A DNA stretch of 21,498 nt from the NCBI GenBank assembly GCA_031278315.1, contig JAITKS010000378.1:1-21498 (forward strand). The letters run 5' to 3'. Below the pieces are notes generated by a model that saw only the letters and a list, made by a program, of their open reading frames with translations, did no database searches and was not told the DNA's origin. Origin of the DNA: Planctomycetaceae bacterium. Its GTDB lineage: Bacteria; Planctomycetota; Planctomycetia; Pirellulales; Thermoguttaceae. Below, one piece after another: positions 7,031 through 13,783 of this stretch; within the stretch, counting starts at the first letter, position 1; every line of letters begins with the position of its first letter. The translations under genes and the position numbers were made by a program.

Positions 7031-7806
7031 TAATTTGTGCAAAAATTAAAACAACAATTCATAACTCCAATTCACGAATCCAAAAGAGCAAAAAACTTGT
7101 AATAAATTATGTCTTTGAACCGTTGTCTTTCAATTTTTTCAATAGCCGTACGGTTTGTACTAAATTTCAGTGTATCTGCCGCTGGCAGTTATCAGTGTAT
7201 CTGCCGCTGGCGGTTATTAAATATGACTGCGCCGATAAATAAAATAAATCGACAAAACTGCTAATGATAAAATTACTGAATCTTAATGCGAAAACAGCTT
7301 AAAATCATTTGTTACGATATAAATTAAATTTATAATTTTTCACGCTGACAAATTATTAAATGTGAAAATCAGCTAAAATGGTAATGCAAAATTTAATTTA
7401 TGCAAGGGATACCCCCGCAGAAAAATATTTTATTTTTCAATGATTTTTGACGATAATAACGATTATGTTCTTTTTTTCGATTAAAGGGAGTTTTAGTTAA
7501 TCGGAAAAAAATGTCAAAAGTTTTAGAATAATTACGCATAATTTTTAATCTATTCCAGTTGATTTATGTGTAGATTCAATTTACGTGTTGTATTATTTCG
7601 TATTATGAATTTCATAATATAAAGACGCAAAAGCTTGATTTTCAACAAGTAACCAAACAAAACGAACAGAAAATTCAAGTACGGGCAGTTTAAAATAAAT
7701 ATTTAATTTTCGGTAGTTTCGATAATTGTTGCGAAAAGACAGTTAATAAATAATTCAAAACTTCAACCGAAATATTTACGAAAAAATTTATTCAGATAAA
7801 AAAACG
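7031..7806. other. Gene-free spacer upstream of tRNA-Cys and of a small secreted-protein gene
   Basis: About 780 bp with no supported coding sequence. It contains a 25-bp tandem duplication (listed separately), a GC-rich blip AAGGGATACCCCCGCAG near 7403, and otherwise AT-rich sequence. The tRNA-Cys promoter should lie just right of 7030 on the minus strand, and that of the 7807 gene near its left side. Neither shows boxes clear enough to call. Confidence 0.5.
7168..7217. repeat. Two tandem 25-bp units
   Basis: Units at 7168-7192 and 7193-7217 begin CAGTGTATCTGCCGCTGGC and differ at one base near their ends (CAGTTAT versus CGGTTAT). Each contains a small TGCC-GCT-GGCA inverted repeat. They are GC-richer than the flanks and lie in non-coding sequence. 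Confidence 0.85.
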
Positions 7807-8283
7807 ATGAAATGTAATTTGATGAAATGTAATTTATTGTTTAAGAATTTTTTTGGATTAATTGTGATCCTACTAAATTTATATTTTGCAGGTGATGCGA
7901 TGACGTTTGCTCAAGTTGTGAATAATTCTTATTCTGTTTTAATCGAAACGCCTGTATCATTGAGTAAAAATTCATTCAAATTGACATCGCCGATTTTGCA
8001 AAATACGCTTTATACGAAGTCTGCCGAAGAATCGGAATATTGTGATTTTGTAATTCGATGTAACGAGGCGGGAATAATTCCGGCGCGTATTCTTTATATG
8101 GCGTACAAGAACTCGTTGAATGTAGAAGTAAATCAGCGTTTTATACGATTCCAAAAAATACTAGAGTATGCTTGTAAACAGGAAAAAATTAATTTGAAAA
8201 ACGAAAAAAGAAAAATGTCAAATAACAAAAGAAACTTTTTACTATTTAATTTCACAAAAAATTCTTTCCTGCGTTTCAAATAA
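7807..8283 (+). CDS. Hypothetical small protein with a possible signal peptide or membrane anchor
   Basis: An open frame of 158 codons, family not recognised. After a short basic start comes the hydrophobic run FGLIVILLNLYFAGDAMTFA (about 16-35), which looks like a signal peptide or N-terminal anchor. A middle part with YCDFVIRCNEAGIIPARILYMAYKN (about 78-102) and FQKILEYACK reads like a compact helical domain. The tail (about 125-158) is very basic. The first 30 nt are a tandem 15-nt duplication (ATGAAATGTAATTTG, then ATGAAATGTAATTTA), so translation could start at residue 1 or 6. No Shine-Dalgarno sequence is seen before either. The reading frame and signal-like start favour a real gene, but evidence is moderate. 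Same strand as ispA, 242 bp away across repeats. Confidence 0.5.
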   Translation: MKCNLMKCNLLFKNFFGLIVILLNLYFAGDAMTFAQVVNNSYSVLIETPVSLSKNSFKLTSPILQNTLYTKSAEESEYCDFVIRCNEAGIIPARILYMAYKNSLNVEVNQRFIRFQKILEYACKQEKINLKNEKRKMSNNKRNFLLFNFTKNSFLRFK

Positions 8284-8351
8284 AAACAAGATAATGTAGA
8301 TTAGAAATTCACAATAAAACACTCTATGAAAAATACAATTTCTACAAATTC

Positions 8352-8424
8352 TTTTTTATTAATCACAGAGAACACAGAAAACACAGAGAAAGATGATTTT
8401 GTAATTTTAGATTTTAAATTTTAG
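8352..8424. repeat. Dispersed CACAGAGAACACAGA-type repeat module
   Basis: The stretch runs from TTTTTTATTAATCACAGAG through GATTTTGTAATTTTAGATTT. It matches the reverse complement of 13229-13293 over about 60 bp, with a 9-bp internal ACACAGAAA-type duplication extra here. In both places it lies close to copies of the TAATATATC motif. Similar CACAGAGAACACAGAG strings are known as dispersed non-coding repeats in various bacterial genomes (from memory). Confidence 0.7.
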
Positions 8425-8438
8425 ATTTTTTCGTTTAC

Positions 8439-8481
8439 TAATATATCATTGAAACCTTTGAGAAATCCCGCTGATATATTA
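8439..8481. repeat. 43-bp inverted pair of TAATATATC motifs enclosing a second dispersed motif
   Basis: TAATATATCA (8439-8448) and TGATATATTA (8472-8481) are perfect 10-bp inverted arms with a 23-nt centre. The centre contains TTGAAACCTTTGAGAAATC (8449-8467), itself found at other spacer sites. It ends 44 bp before the ispA start codon, so it could influence its expression. Confidence 0.65.
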
Positions 8482-8525
8482 GAAGAATTATTATTGGTTA
8501 AAGAAAAAGCAGTAGGAATATTTTG

Positions 8526-9443
8526 ATGAGTACAAATGATTCATTATCTTTATCTAGCCGAGTAGAATACTTTCGCGGAGAGATTGAAAAAGCTCTTTGT
8601 GAATCGTTAAATATTGGTGATAATTGTCCGCTGCGTCTTGTTGAGGCGATGCGTTATAGTTTATTGAGTTCGGGTAAACGGCTTCGTCCGTTGTTTGTTC
8701 TTTTAGCGGCTGGATTGTGCAAAGGTGATTACAGACAAGCAATTCCGGCAGCCTGCGCTGTTGAGATGATTCATGCGTATTCTCTTGTACATGATGATCT
8801 ACCGGCAATGGATAATGACGATTTACGTCGAGGGCGTCTGACGTGTCATAAACAATTTGACGAAGCGACAGCAATATTGGTAGGCGACGCTTTGATTCCG
8901 CTGGCTTTTGAGATGTTCGGAGAATTATCATCGATGGAGCTTGCGGGGCGATGTTCGATAGAGTTAGCAAAAGCGGCAGGTGCGGCTGCTCTTGTAGGCG
9001 GACAGATGGACGATGTTATACATGAAAAAAGTCTAGATGACAAACCAGAAACGGCGTCGATAGATCTACTCAAAAAAATACATTTACGAAAGACCGGAGC
9101 ATTGGTTCGTGTATCGTTACGGCTTGGCGGTATTATTGCGGGCGGTTCTGAAAAACAAATAGATGCACTGGACGAATATGGTAAAAATTTCGGTCTTGCG
9201 TTTCAGATTACCGATGACTTACTTGATGCAATCGGCGATGAAAACAAGGTCGGAAAAAGAGTAAGAAAAGATAATAAAATGGACAAATGGACATATCCGT
9301 CGTTACTAGGAATAAGTAATTCACAATTAGAAGCAGAGCGGCATGTCGAAGATGCAATAAATGCTTTGAATATTTTTGATGAAAATTTAGATAAAGAAAT
9401 TTTAATTAAATCAGCACAAAATTTAATCGGACGTGAAAAATAA
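8526..9443 (+). CDS. ispA: Short-chain polyprenyl (farnesyl/geranylgeranyl) diphosphate synthase
   Basis: Counting from the ATG at 8526 gives 305 residues, normal for this family. A TTG three bases earlier is in frame, but the ATG is better placed after AGGAA. The first aspartate-rich motif HDDLPAMDNDDLRRG has D90, D91 and D96, with the two-residue insertion typical of bacterial farnesyl diphosphate synthases. The second is QITDDLLDAIGD (D230, D231, D234). GKRLRP (50-55) binds isopentenyl diphosphate, and K189-T190 is the usual KT pair. YSLVH before the first motif resembles E. coli IspA (YSLIHDDLPAMD), favouring C15 or C20 products. The enzyme condenses IPP with allylic diphosphates for quinone, carotenoid or carrier-lipid synthesis. 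No dxs or xseB neighbour is present. Convergent with scpB. Confidence 0.93.
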   Translation: MSTNDSLSLSSRVEYFRGEIEKALCESLNIGDNCPLRLVEAMRYSLLSSGKRLRPLFVLLAAGLCKGDYRQAIPAACAVEMIHAYSLVHDDLPAMDNDDLRRGRLTCHKQFDEATAILVGDALIPLAFEMFGELSSMELAGRCSIELAKAAGAAALVGGQMDDVIHEKSLDDKPETASIDLLKKIHLRKTGALVRVSLRLGGIIAGGSEKQIDALDEYGKNFGLAFQITDDLLDAIGDENKVGKRVRKDNKMDKWTYPSLLGISNSQLEAERHVEDAINALNIFDENLDKEILIKSAQNLIGREK

Positions 9444-9480
9444 AAAACAAATAAAAGAACACACAGAAATTCGCAGCAAA

Positions 9481-9512
9481 AGTTGAAAAGTTGAAAAGTT
9501 GAAAAGTTGAAA
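9481..9512. repeat. Four tandem copies of an 8-bp unit
   Basis: AGTTGAAA is repeated four times exactly (9481-9512) and followed by a partial fifth. It lies just after ispA in the convergent ispA-scpB spacer. A simple tandem array, likely prone to copy-number change; no function inferred. Confidence 0.9.
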
Positions 9513-9565
9513 AGTGTGTATCTCTAAAAAACTATTTTTCGCGGAAATTTATAATACGATACGTA

Positions 9566-9621
9566 TAATTCTCCGTTGTTAATTTTCTGTTGTTAATTCT
9601 CCGTTGATAATTCTCCGTTGA
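9566..9621. repeat. Four tandem copies of a 14-bp unit
   Basis: Units of TAATTCTCCGTTGT/A occupy 9566-9579, 9580-9593, 9594-9607 and 9608-9621. The second copy diverges (TTTTCTG in place of TTCTCCG). The array ends 9 bp before the scpB stop codon, so it sits in the 3' flank of scpB and opposite ispA. No terminator hairpin accompanies it. Confidence 0.9.
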
Positions 9622-9630
9622 TATTTACGA

Positions 9631-10758
9631 TTATCGGAAATCGAAATCTTCGGCGATTGGCAATTCGTCGATAGAATTTAATTGAAATAATTCTAAGAAT
9701 CTTTGAGTTGTTTTGTATAGGATTTTCTTTTTTTTGTTTTGTATATCTTTTTCGAATCTAATCAGACCTCTTTTTACGAGTTGCGAAATCACAGCAGAGG
9801 ACGGTAGTTTCCGCAGAGTTTGTATTTCGTCGGCGGTAATTGGTTGTTTATATGCGATAATTGCAAGTACATCTATTGCGCTTTGTGATAATTTTGCTTC
9901 ACGAATTTTCCCATAAAATTTTTCTTGAATTGAACTAAATTCTTTTCGTAAAATCATTCTATAGCCGTCTGCGTCTTTGATTATTTCGTATGGAGTTCCT
10001 AAAAGGTCATATTTCTTATTGAGCGAATTGACGGCTTCGTCGATTTCATATTGTTGGACGTTTCGCATTTTTCCTGCTGCTAATTCTGTTGTCAGCGGTT
10101 TGTTATTACGATCGCCGACGAATAACATCGCCTCGAAAATTGATTCAGGACTGATTGGAATTTTAATATCGTTATTAGTTCCGTTATTGTTTGTGTCTAA
10201 GATTTCTTCTTGTTCGGGTTCTTCGTTTTCGCTGTTATTGTCATTATATTCGCCGTCGATTTTAACGATAAATTTTTCGGTTGTTGTTTTATCGGATGTA
10301 TTATCTGCTGAAGTATTGTCTGATATATTGTCTGAAGTATTGTCGGAAGTATTATTTGATTTTAAGTTTTTATTGTATTCGTTTATTGAATCGTAATTAT
10401 TGTATTCAATTTCGATATTATTATTTTGCGGTTTGATGTAATCTGTAATTTTTATTTCGTTGTTTGAGTTATGTTCTATCTTGCCGGATTTTATTTGTAA
10501 GAATACTTCGCGTAAAGAGTTTAATGAAAAGATTTTTTCTTCTTCGTTATTATCTCCGATATCTTCTTCGTAATATTTTGCGCCGAGTTTTCGGCACATT
10601 TCTGTTACTTGATCAGATATTTTGTTATGAGAGTTTTTGTTAATATTTATATCAGTATTTTCCGTAATATTCGTATCGCCGGAATTACTTGAATTATCTG
10701 ATGAATCTGTATTATTGATCGGTACGAGTATTTTTTTGCCGGTTTTTTTTCCAGACAT
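9631..10758 (-). CDS. scpB: Segregation and condensation protein ScpB with long low-complexity N-terminal extension
   Basis: Residues about 200-375 are a complete ScpB core of two winged-helix domains: PESIFEAMLFVGD (204-216), LSQSAIDVLAIIAYKQPITADEIQTLR, then the signature end YKTTQRFLELFQLNSIDELP. ScpB dimers bind ScpA and SMC to form bacterial condensin for chromosome segregation. Ordinary ScpB is about 180-250 residues; this one is 375 because of about 200 preceding residues rich in Asn, Asp, Ser and Glu. These include a DNTSDN-type repeat at about 139-156 and one more ordered-looking patch, VTEMCRKLGAKYYEED (51-66). The start is supported by an excellent AAGGAGAT Shine-Dalgarno sequence 4 nt before the ATG. 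scpA is not adjacent. The extension is in frame and continuous, so it is probably translated. Confidence 0.93.
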   Translation of the reverse strand: MSGKKTGKKILVPINNTDSSDNSSNSGDTNITENTDININKNSHNKISDQVTEMCRKLGAKYYEEDIGDNNEEEKIFSLNSLREVFLQIKSGKIEHNSNNEIKITDYIKPQNNNIEIEYNNYDSINEYNKNLKSNNTSDNTSDNISDNTSADNTSDKTTTEKFIVKIDGEYNDNNSENEEPEQEEILDTNNNGTNNDIKIPISPESIFEAMLFVGDRNNKPLTTELAAGKMRNVQQYEIDEAVNSLNKKYDLLGTPYEIIKDADGYRMILRKEFSSIQEKFYGKIREAKLSQSAIDVLAIIAYKQPITADEIQTLRKLPSSAVISQLVKRGLIRFEKDIQNKKKKILYKTTQRFLELFQLNSIDELPIAEDFDFR

Positions 10759-11179
10759 TTGATCTCCTTGCTGGTAAAAATTGATTTGTATGGATATAAT
10801 CTTGAATCGTTTTTTTGCGATACCTTCCCGCTATTAATTTCAATTATGCGAATTGATAATTTATCCGCAGCGGAAATTTGAACAATACAATTATTGTAAC
10901 TATTATTAGGAACGTTAGGAACGTAGGAACAATTGAATTATTGTACGAGCCGAATTTGTATTGTTAAATTAAAATGAAAATTCAATTGAGAGCAGCTTAA
11001 AAGTATTTGTATTTGTGTTTGTTCGTGTTTTTAATGAGACAGTTTAATCAATGTAGTTTGAGAAAATATGTAATTTTCGAGACACACATTATTGCGTTTC
11101 GATAAAACGTAAACTGAAAATTCGACATTTAATATACGAACAATTTAATCCTTTATTAAAAAAACATGGGAGACAAAAA
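10759..11179. other. Divergent spacer between scpB and cheW
   Basis: No gene seen. The scpB and cheW promoters must both lie here. Visible structure: three near-copies of TTAGGAACG (10914-10936), flanked on both sides by ACAATACAATTATTGT-like and ACAATTGAATTATTGT-like strings. A GGGAGA ribosome-binding site precedes cheW. No convincing sigma-factor boxes could be chosen by eye in such AT-rich sequence. Confidence 0.5.
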
Positions 11180-11725
11180 ATGTCAAGTGGGCAACCTTCA
11201 CCACAAAATAAAGTAACGGCTTCAGAACTTAACAAATTGAATGAATCTATTGAGCAGATGACAGCTGAAAATGAAGATACGTTAAAAAATATGTATCTTA
11301 CGTTCCGGCTAGGCAAGGAAGATTACGGTATTGAAATCCGTTATGTTACGGAAATTGTCGGGATGCAAAAAATTACAGAGGTGCCGGATATGCCCGGATT
11401 TGTCAAGGGCGTAGTAAATTTGCGAGGTCAGGTGATTCCGGTATTGGATGTGCGTTTAAGATTCAACATGGAACCGCGGGCTTATGATGAAAGAACATGT
11501 ATTGTCGTTGTGAACATTGGCGGTTCACAAGTTGGATTGGTAGTTGATACAGTCAATGAAGTCCGCAATATTGACGATGATCAAATTTCACCGCCCCCAA
11601 AAACCGGAGGAACCGCAAGCGCACAATACATTCAAGGAATGGGAAAAGTCGGCGAAGATGTAATTATTTTGCTGGAAGGACAACGGCTGCTGCATGAATA
11701 CGAAACGGCAGCATTCTCGTTATAG
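11180..11725 (+). CDS. cheW: Chemotaxis coupling protein CheW
   Basis: The protein has 181 residues. A polar N-terminal extension of about 38 residues, rich in Ser, Glu and Asn, precedes a complete CheW domain: YLTFRLGKEDYGIEIRYVTEIV (39-60), then VPDMPGFVKGVVNLRGQVIPVLDV (68-91) with the conserved NLRG and PVLDVR. VGLVVDTVNEV (118-128) and YIQGMGKVGEDVIILLEGQRLL (150-171) follow. It links receptors to the histidine kinase CheA. GGGAGA with 8 nt spacing to the ATG supports the start. It stands apart from cheA and receptors, upstream of prs and on the same strand, with 233 bp between. Confidence 0.95.
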   Translation: MSSGQPSPQNKVTASELNKLNESIEQMTAENEDTLKNMYLTFRLGKEDYGIEIRYVTEIVGMQKITEVPDMPGFVKGVVNLRGQVIPVLDVRLRFNMEPRAYDERTCIVVVNIGGSQVGLVVDTVNEVRNIDDDQISPPPKTGGTASAQYIQGMGKVGEDVIILLEGQRLLHEYETAAFSL

Positions 11726-11753
11726 GTTTAAAGTATAAAAATTTATTTTTAAT

Positions 11754-11794
11754 TATACTTTTCACACTTTAAATTTCGGTATTCGTTTTAAACT
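11754..11794. repeat. 41-bp direct repeat, copy 1 (downstream of cheW)
   Basis: An exact 41-base string beginning TATACTTTTCACACTTTAAA recurs at 12970-13010 in the same orientation. Here it follows the cheW stop by 30 bp. Together with the preceding AAAGTATAA (11740-11748) its start forms a 9-bp perfect stem (TTATACTTT at 11753-11761) that could act as a weak terminator. Confidence 0.9.
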
Positions 11795-11958
11795 AAAATC
11801 GCGGTGACGTAAAAATTATTCATTAGAATGTCTGTTTTTCGATAAGTAAGCAGACAGCTTGAGCTGAAAAGTAAAGTTAGAGCAATTTAAAATCTACTGA
11901 GTAGTTACAATTTTTTTTTCCTAAAAATCACAATTTTTTTTACATCTTAATTTCTACG

Positions 11959-12924
11959 ATGAACGATTTGAAAATATTTTCCGGTCGGGCTAATCCTACG
12001 TTGACGAAACAAATATGTAGTTATCTTGGTATTTCGCAGGGAGCGATTACGATTGGTAATTTTCCTGACGGCGAGACGCAAGTCAAGATAGATGAAGATG
12101 TTCGAGGTCAGGATATTTTTATAGTTCAACCGACTTGTCCGCCTGTGAATAATAACTTGATGGAGTTATTGATTTTGATAGAGAGTTTCAAGCGTGCTAG
12201 TGCTTATCGGATAACGGCGGTGATTCCGTATTTTGGTTATGCGCGGCAAGACCGTAAAGACGAGGGACGAGTTCCGATAACAGCCAAGCTTGTTGCCAAT
12301 CTTTTAACTCGTGCTGGTGCGGACAGAATTTTATCGATGGACTTGCATGCGGCTCAGATTCAGGGATTTTTTGATATTCCTGTTGATCATCTTACTGCGG
12401 GACCGGTGTTAGATAATTTTATTAGGCGGCTTGGTTTTCCGAATGAGCAGCTTGTTGTTGTTAGTCCGGACGAGGGCAGTATTAAGCGGGCGGCGACGCA
12501 TGCTAAAACGCTTGGTGCGGGGTTGGCGATTATTGATAAGAGGCGAACCGGCAATCATGTTGAGCAGGCTGCGTTAATTGGGGGACCTATTGAGGGCAAG
12601 GTTGCGGTTATTTTTGATGACATGATAAGTACAGCTAGTTCGATTTGCGGGGCGGCTTATTTAGTAAAAAAGAACGGTGCTATTCAGATTTTTCTGGGTG
12701 CGACGCATGGTGTATTTTGTGGAAATGCTATTACGAATATTCGCAATGCACCGATAGAATCGCTTGCTATTACGGACACAATTCCGCAACCGGAAGACAG
12801 TTTAAAAAATCTAAAGGTATTAAGTGTAGCACCGATTTTAGGTGAAGCGATCAGACGAATTCACAGACATGAATCAGTAAGCAGATTATTCAGTGATATG
12901 CAACTTTGGACTGAAGGTTATTAA
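11959..12924 (+). CDS. prs: Ribose-phosphate pyrophosphokinase (PRPP synthetase)
   Basis: The 321-residue enzyme makes 5-phosphoribosyl diphosphate from ribose 5-phosphate and ATP, for nucleotide, His and Trp synthesis. Motifs: KIFSGRANPTL (5-15), NFPDGETQVKIDEDVRG (34-50) with the ATP-stacking Phe, IPYFGYARQDRK (89-100), MDLHAAQIQGFFDIPVDHL (127-145) with catalytic-site H130, the flexible-loop KRR (194-196), and the PRPP-binding loop VIFDDMISTASSI (217-229). The last reads DDMISTASS rather than the commoner DDMIDTAGT. The wording resembles Planctomycetes enzymes (from memory). No Shine-Dalgarno sequence is seen before the ATG. It is flanked by the two copies of an exact 41-bp direct repeat. 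Confidence 0.97.
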   Translation: MNDLKIFSGRANPTLTKQICSYLGISQGAITIGNFPDGETQVKIDEDVRGQDIFIVQPTCPPVNNNLMELLILIESFKRASAYRITAVIPYFGYARQDRKDEGRVPITAKLVANLLTRAGADRILSMDLHAAQIQGFFDIPVDHLTAGPVLDNFIRRLGFPNEQLVVVSPDEGSIKRAATHAKTLGAGLAIIDKRRTGNHVEQAALIGGPIEGKVAVIFDDMISTASSICGAAYLVKKNGAIQIFLGATHGVFCGNAITNIRNAPIESLAITDTIPQPEDSLKNLKVLSVAPILGEAIRRIHRHESVSRLFSDMQLWTEGY

Positions 12925-12969
12925 ACGAACCAAACGAACTAATCAGTAAGAATTTCAAAAAAACTATTT

Positions 12970-13010
12970 TATACTTTTCACACTTTAAATTTCGGTATTC
13001 GTTTTAAACT
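12970..13010. repeat. 41-bp direct repeat, copy 2 (downstream of prs)
   Basis: Identical over 41 bases to 11754-11794, 1216 bp away in the same orientation. It begins 45 bp after the prs stop codon, just as the first copy begins shortly after the cheW stop. Confidence 0.9.
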
Positions 13011-13094
13011 TAAATTGCACTTGCAGGGCGAAAACATAGACAATTTTTTGACTCAAAAACAAGTTGTAGTTATTAAAAAAATAAAAAACGAATG

Positions 13095-13314
13095 TAATAT
13101 ATCAGTGGAATAATTTATTTTTTTGCGGGATCGCGGTCGTCTCGACCGCATCTTTAGGCGTTTTTTGTACAAAAAAGATGCAGGCGGGACACCTGCGTTC
13201 CCGCCGGCTAAAATATTTTTTAGTAATTCACTTAAATTTAAAATCTAAAATTACAAAATCTGATTTCTCTGTGTTCTCTGTGGTTAATAAAAAAAATATT
13301 CAACTGATATATTA
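13095..13314. repeat. 220-bp composite element with inverted TAATATATC ends
   Basis: The left end is TAATATATCAGTGGAATAA (13095 on). The right end, read from 13314 on the minus strand, is TAATATATCAGTTGAATAT; the two agree at nearly every position, and T-rich tails follow both. Inside, from left: a perfect GCGGTCG-TCT-CGACCGC hairpin (13133-13149), GCATCTTT with AAAAGATGC around GTAC, overlapping hairpins GGCGGGA/TCCCGCC (13183-13205) and GCAGG/CCTGC, then the CACAGAGAACACAGAG module (13229-13293). The GC-rich centre contrasts sharply with the surroundings. No transposase; looks like a miniature element or nested repeat insertions. Confidence 0.65.
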
Positions 13315-13645
13315 TCTCTTTTTTTTATTGTCTCTTTTTTTTATTGTTAAATTTTTTCTAATCGTTAAATTTTTAACAAAATGGGCGTTTTAAGTAAGAA
13401 TAGCTAGTTTAAAACTTATGATTGTATTGATTATTTCTAAAATGCCGATATTTATGAAATCATATATTACAATACATTTTTGTTGAATCTATCTATTCAA
13501 ATATCACTCACATTATTGCTTGACCTATTCCTTATCACCTTTGCGAAATGATTGCTGAATAATTACAATATTTTTCAAAAAACCAAATTTTTTTAAGTAC
13601 GAAAAATAAATAATCCATAATATATCAGTAGAATATTTTTACATC

Positions 13646-13686
13646 TAACCGTAGAGCCTCAAAGCATTGCGTCTCTATATCGGTTA
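13646..13686. repeat. GTAGAG-type palindromic repeat
   Basis: TAACCGTAGAG (13646-13656) pairs imperfectly with CTCTATATCGGTTA (13673-13686), with AGCATTGCGTCTCTA in the right half. It resembles the widespread GTAGAGACGCAATGC...GCGTCTCTAC palindromes of cyanobacterial and other genomes (from memory). It lies just after a TAATATATCAGTAGAAT copy (13618 on), about 100 bp before flgK. Confidence 0.6.
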
Positions 13687-13783
13687 CCCCTGAAAGAACT
13701 ATAAATCAGACACAATTCAAATTAATGTTAAAAACAAAATTCCGCCGAAATATTACAATAATCCAATAACGAATAGTCATAAA

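Larger units (their letters stand above)
12925..13783. other. 859-bp non-coding stretch dense in repeats, upstream of flgK
   Basis: It contains the second copy of the 41-bp direct repeat, a 220-bp composite element, a further TAATATATC motif (13618-13640) and a GTAGAG-type palindrome (listed separately). A short tandem of TTATTGTCTCTTTTTT follows near 13310-13347. A 71-codon frame (13178-13393) reads through these repeats and is not convincing as protein. Confidence 0.65.

Noticed and set aside
9481..9621. Possible CRISPR-like array
   Set aside because: Units are 8 and 14 bp in direct tandem with no spacers, so they are simple tandem repeats.
12645..12845. 66-codon plus-strand frame inside prs
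   Set aside because: Out-of-frame shadow of the clearly identified prs gene.
13178..13393. 71-codon plus-strand frame
   Set aside because: It reads through GC-rich palindromes, the CACAGAGAACACAGAG module and T-rich tandems of a repeat element, so it is not a protein gene.
13700..13783. Sigma-28-type flagellar promoter before flgK (TAAA and GCCGAAAT)
   Set aside because: The spacing between the boxes is 11 rather than about 15 bases, so the match is not supported.
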